Shown in pieces: positions 63,900 to 64,000 of a stretch of DNA of 64,000 bases (position 1 is its first letter; the number at the start of each line of letters is the position of its first letter). The notes beneath the pieces are model-generated. The model searched no databases. It was not told the origin of the DNA and worked only from the letters and a program-made list of their open reading frames with translations. The position numbers and the translations under genes are program-made. Where the stretch lies: contig NW_019173946.1 in NCBI RefSeq assembly GCF_001642475.1, positions 1 through 64,000 of the forward strand. The letters run 5' to 3'. The stretch is from Fonsecaea monophora (Eukaryota > Ascomycota > Eurotiomycetes > Chaetothyriales > Herpotrichiellaceae).

Positions 63900-64000
63900 A
63901 TGGCCAGCCTACCCGTCGGTGCCATCACCGAGTCCCCTCAACGCGAGTGGCACGAGTACAACCTGGTCAGGCGTGCCATTCCGCTCTCTGCCTGCTCATC
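63900..64000 (+). CDS. 5' end of a gene cut by the window edge
   Basis: An ATG after an A-rich context opens MASLPVGAITESPQREWHEY and runs to the window edge (33 codons). Its position head-to-head with the CoA-transferase gene and its coding-like composition support a real start. A possible splice donor (CTG|GTCAGG) occurs at about 63,967. The family is not recognisable from so few residues. Confidence 0.45.
   Translation, partial: MASLPVGAITESPQREWHEYNLVRRAIPLSACS

Noticed and set aside
9011..64000. Possible biosynthetic gene cluster
   Set aside because: Oxidoreductases, a dioxygenase and regulators are scattered among housekeeping genes; no polyketide synthase, NRPS, terpene or DMATS backbone is visible.
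1..64000. tRNA, rRNA, CRISPR arrays, transposable elements, viral insertions
   Set aside because: Searched by eye for B-box-like GGTTCGANNCC contexts, paired repeats with terminal inversions, reverse-transcriptase or transposase motifs and regularly spaced repeats; none found, though short degenerate relics could be missed.

Overview
The window is nuclear DNA of a filamentous ascomycete (Pezizomycotina). The grounds are dense genes on both strands, short spliceosomal introns (about 47-183 nt, GT..CTNAY..AG), several Zn2Cys6 regulators, a PMT2-type O-mannosyltransferase, an LCL2 protein, an auxilin with UBA, TPR and J domains, and a DUF1688/Urc4 protein. The protein set fits Eurotiomycetes, perhaps Chaetothyriales, but that placement is an inference. 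I found no rRNA, tRNA, CRISPR array, recognisable transposon or virus. Gene models below were spliced by hand: the exon sums stay in frame and rejoin family motifs.

Left part (1-9.1 kb). A perfect (CTT)42 tract at the window edge is followed by five minus-strand genes: a maleylacetate-reductase-like dehydrogenase, a DUF3468-type regulator, a small secreted DUF7907-like protein, an aldo-keto reductase and a Rab GTPase with an inserted loop. A divergent promoter then leads to a plus-strand set (9.8-18.6 kb): a Pns1/CTL choline-transporter-like protein, PMT2 and a Zn2Cys6 regulator.

Middle (19-41.7 kb). On the minus strand lie a DAO-type FAD oxidoreductase, the CAF-1 large subunit (with a PIP box rebuilt by splicing), a glycosylated multi-pass membrane protein, Pmp3, a 911-residue protein pairing a STAND-type N-terminus with TPR and ankyrin repeats but no nucleotide-binding domain, a Zn2Cys6 regulator with a concealed in-frame intron, and LCL2. 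Two gene-poor gaps (30.9-33.4 and 37.6-41.7 kb) hold an orphan 340-codon ORF and what looks like a decayed gene.

Right part (41.7-64 kb). Housekeeping genes are mitochondrial ribosomal protein bL27 (with a GC-AG intron), auxilin/Swa2 and the Rag GTPase Gtr1. Between and after them lie a 2EXR-like protein, Urc4, a Zn2Cys6 regulator, a 2OG-Fe(II) dioxygenase, a cupin, a Ser/Ala-rich GPI-anchored protein, an AIM6-type phosphodiesterase, a class III CoA-transferase and the first codons of one more gene. No polyketide, non-ribosomal peptide or terpene backbone gene is present, so this is not a recognisable metabolite cluster. The regulator-dioxygenase-cupin run is the only stretch resembling a small pathway neighbourhood.
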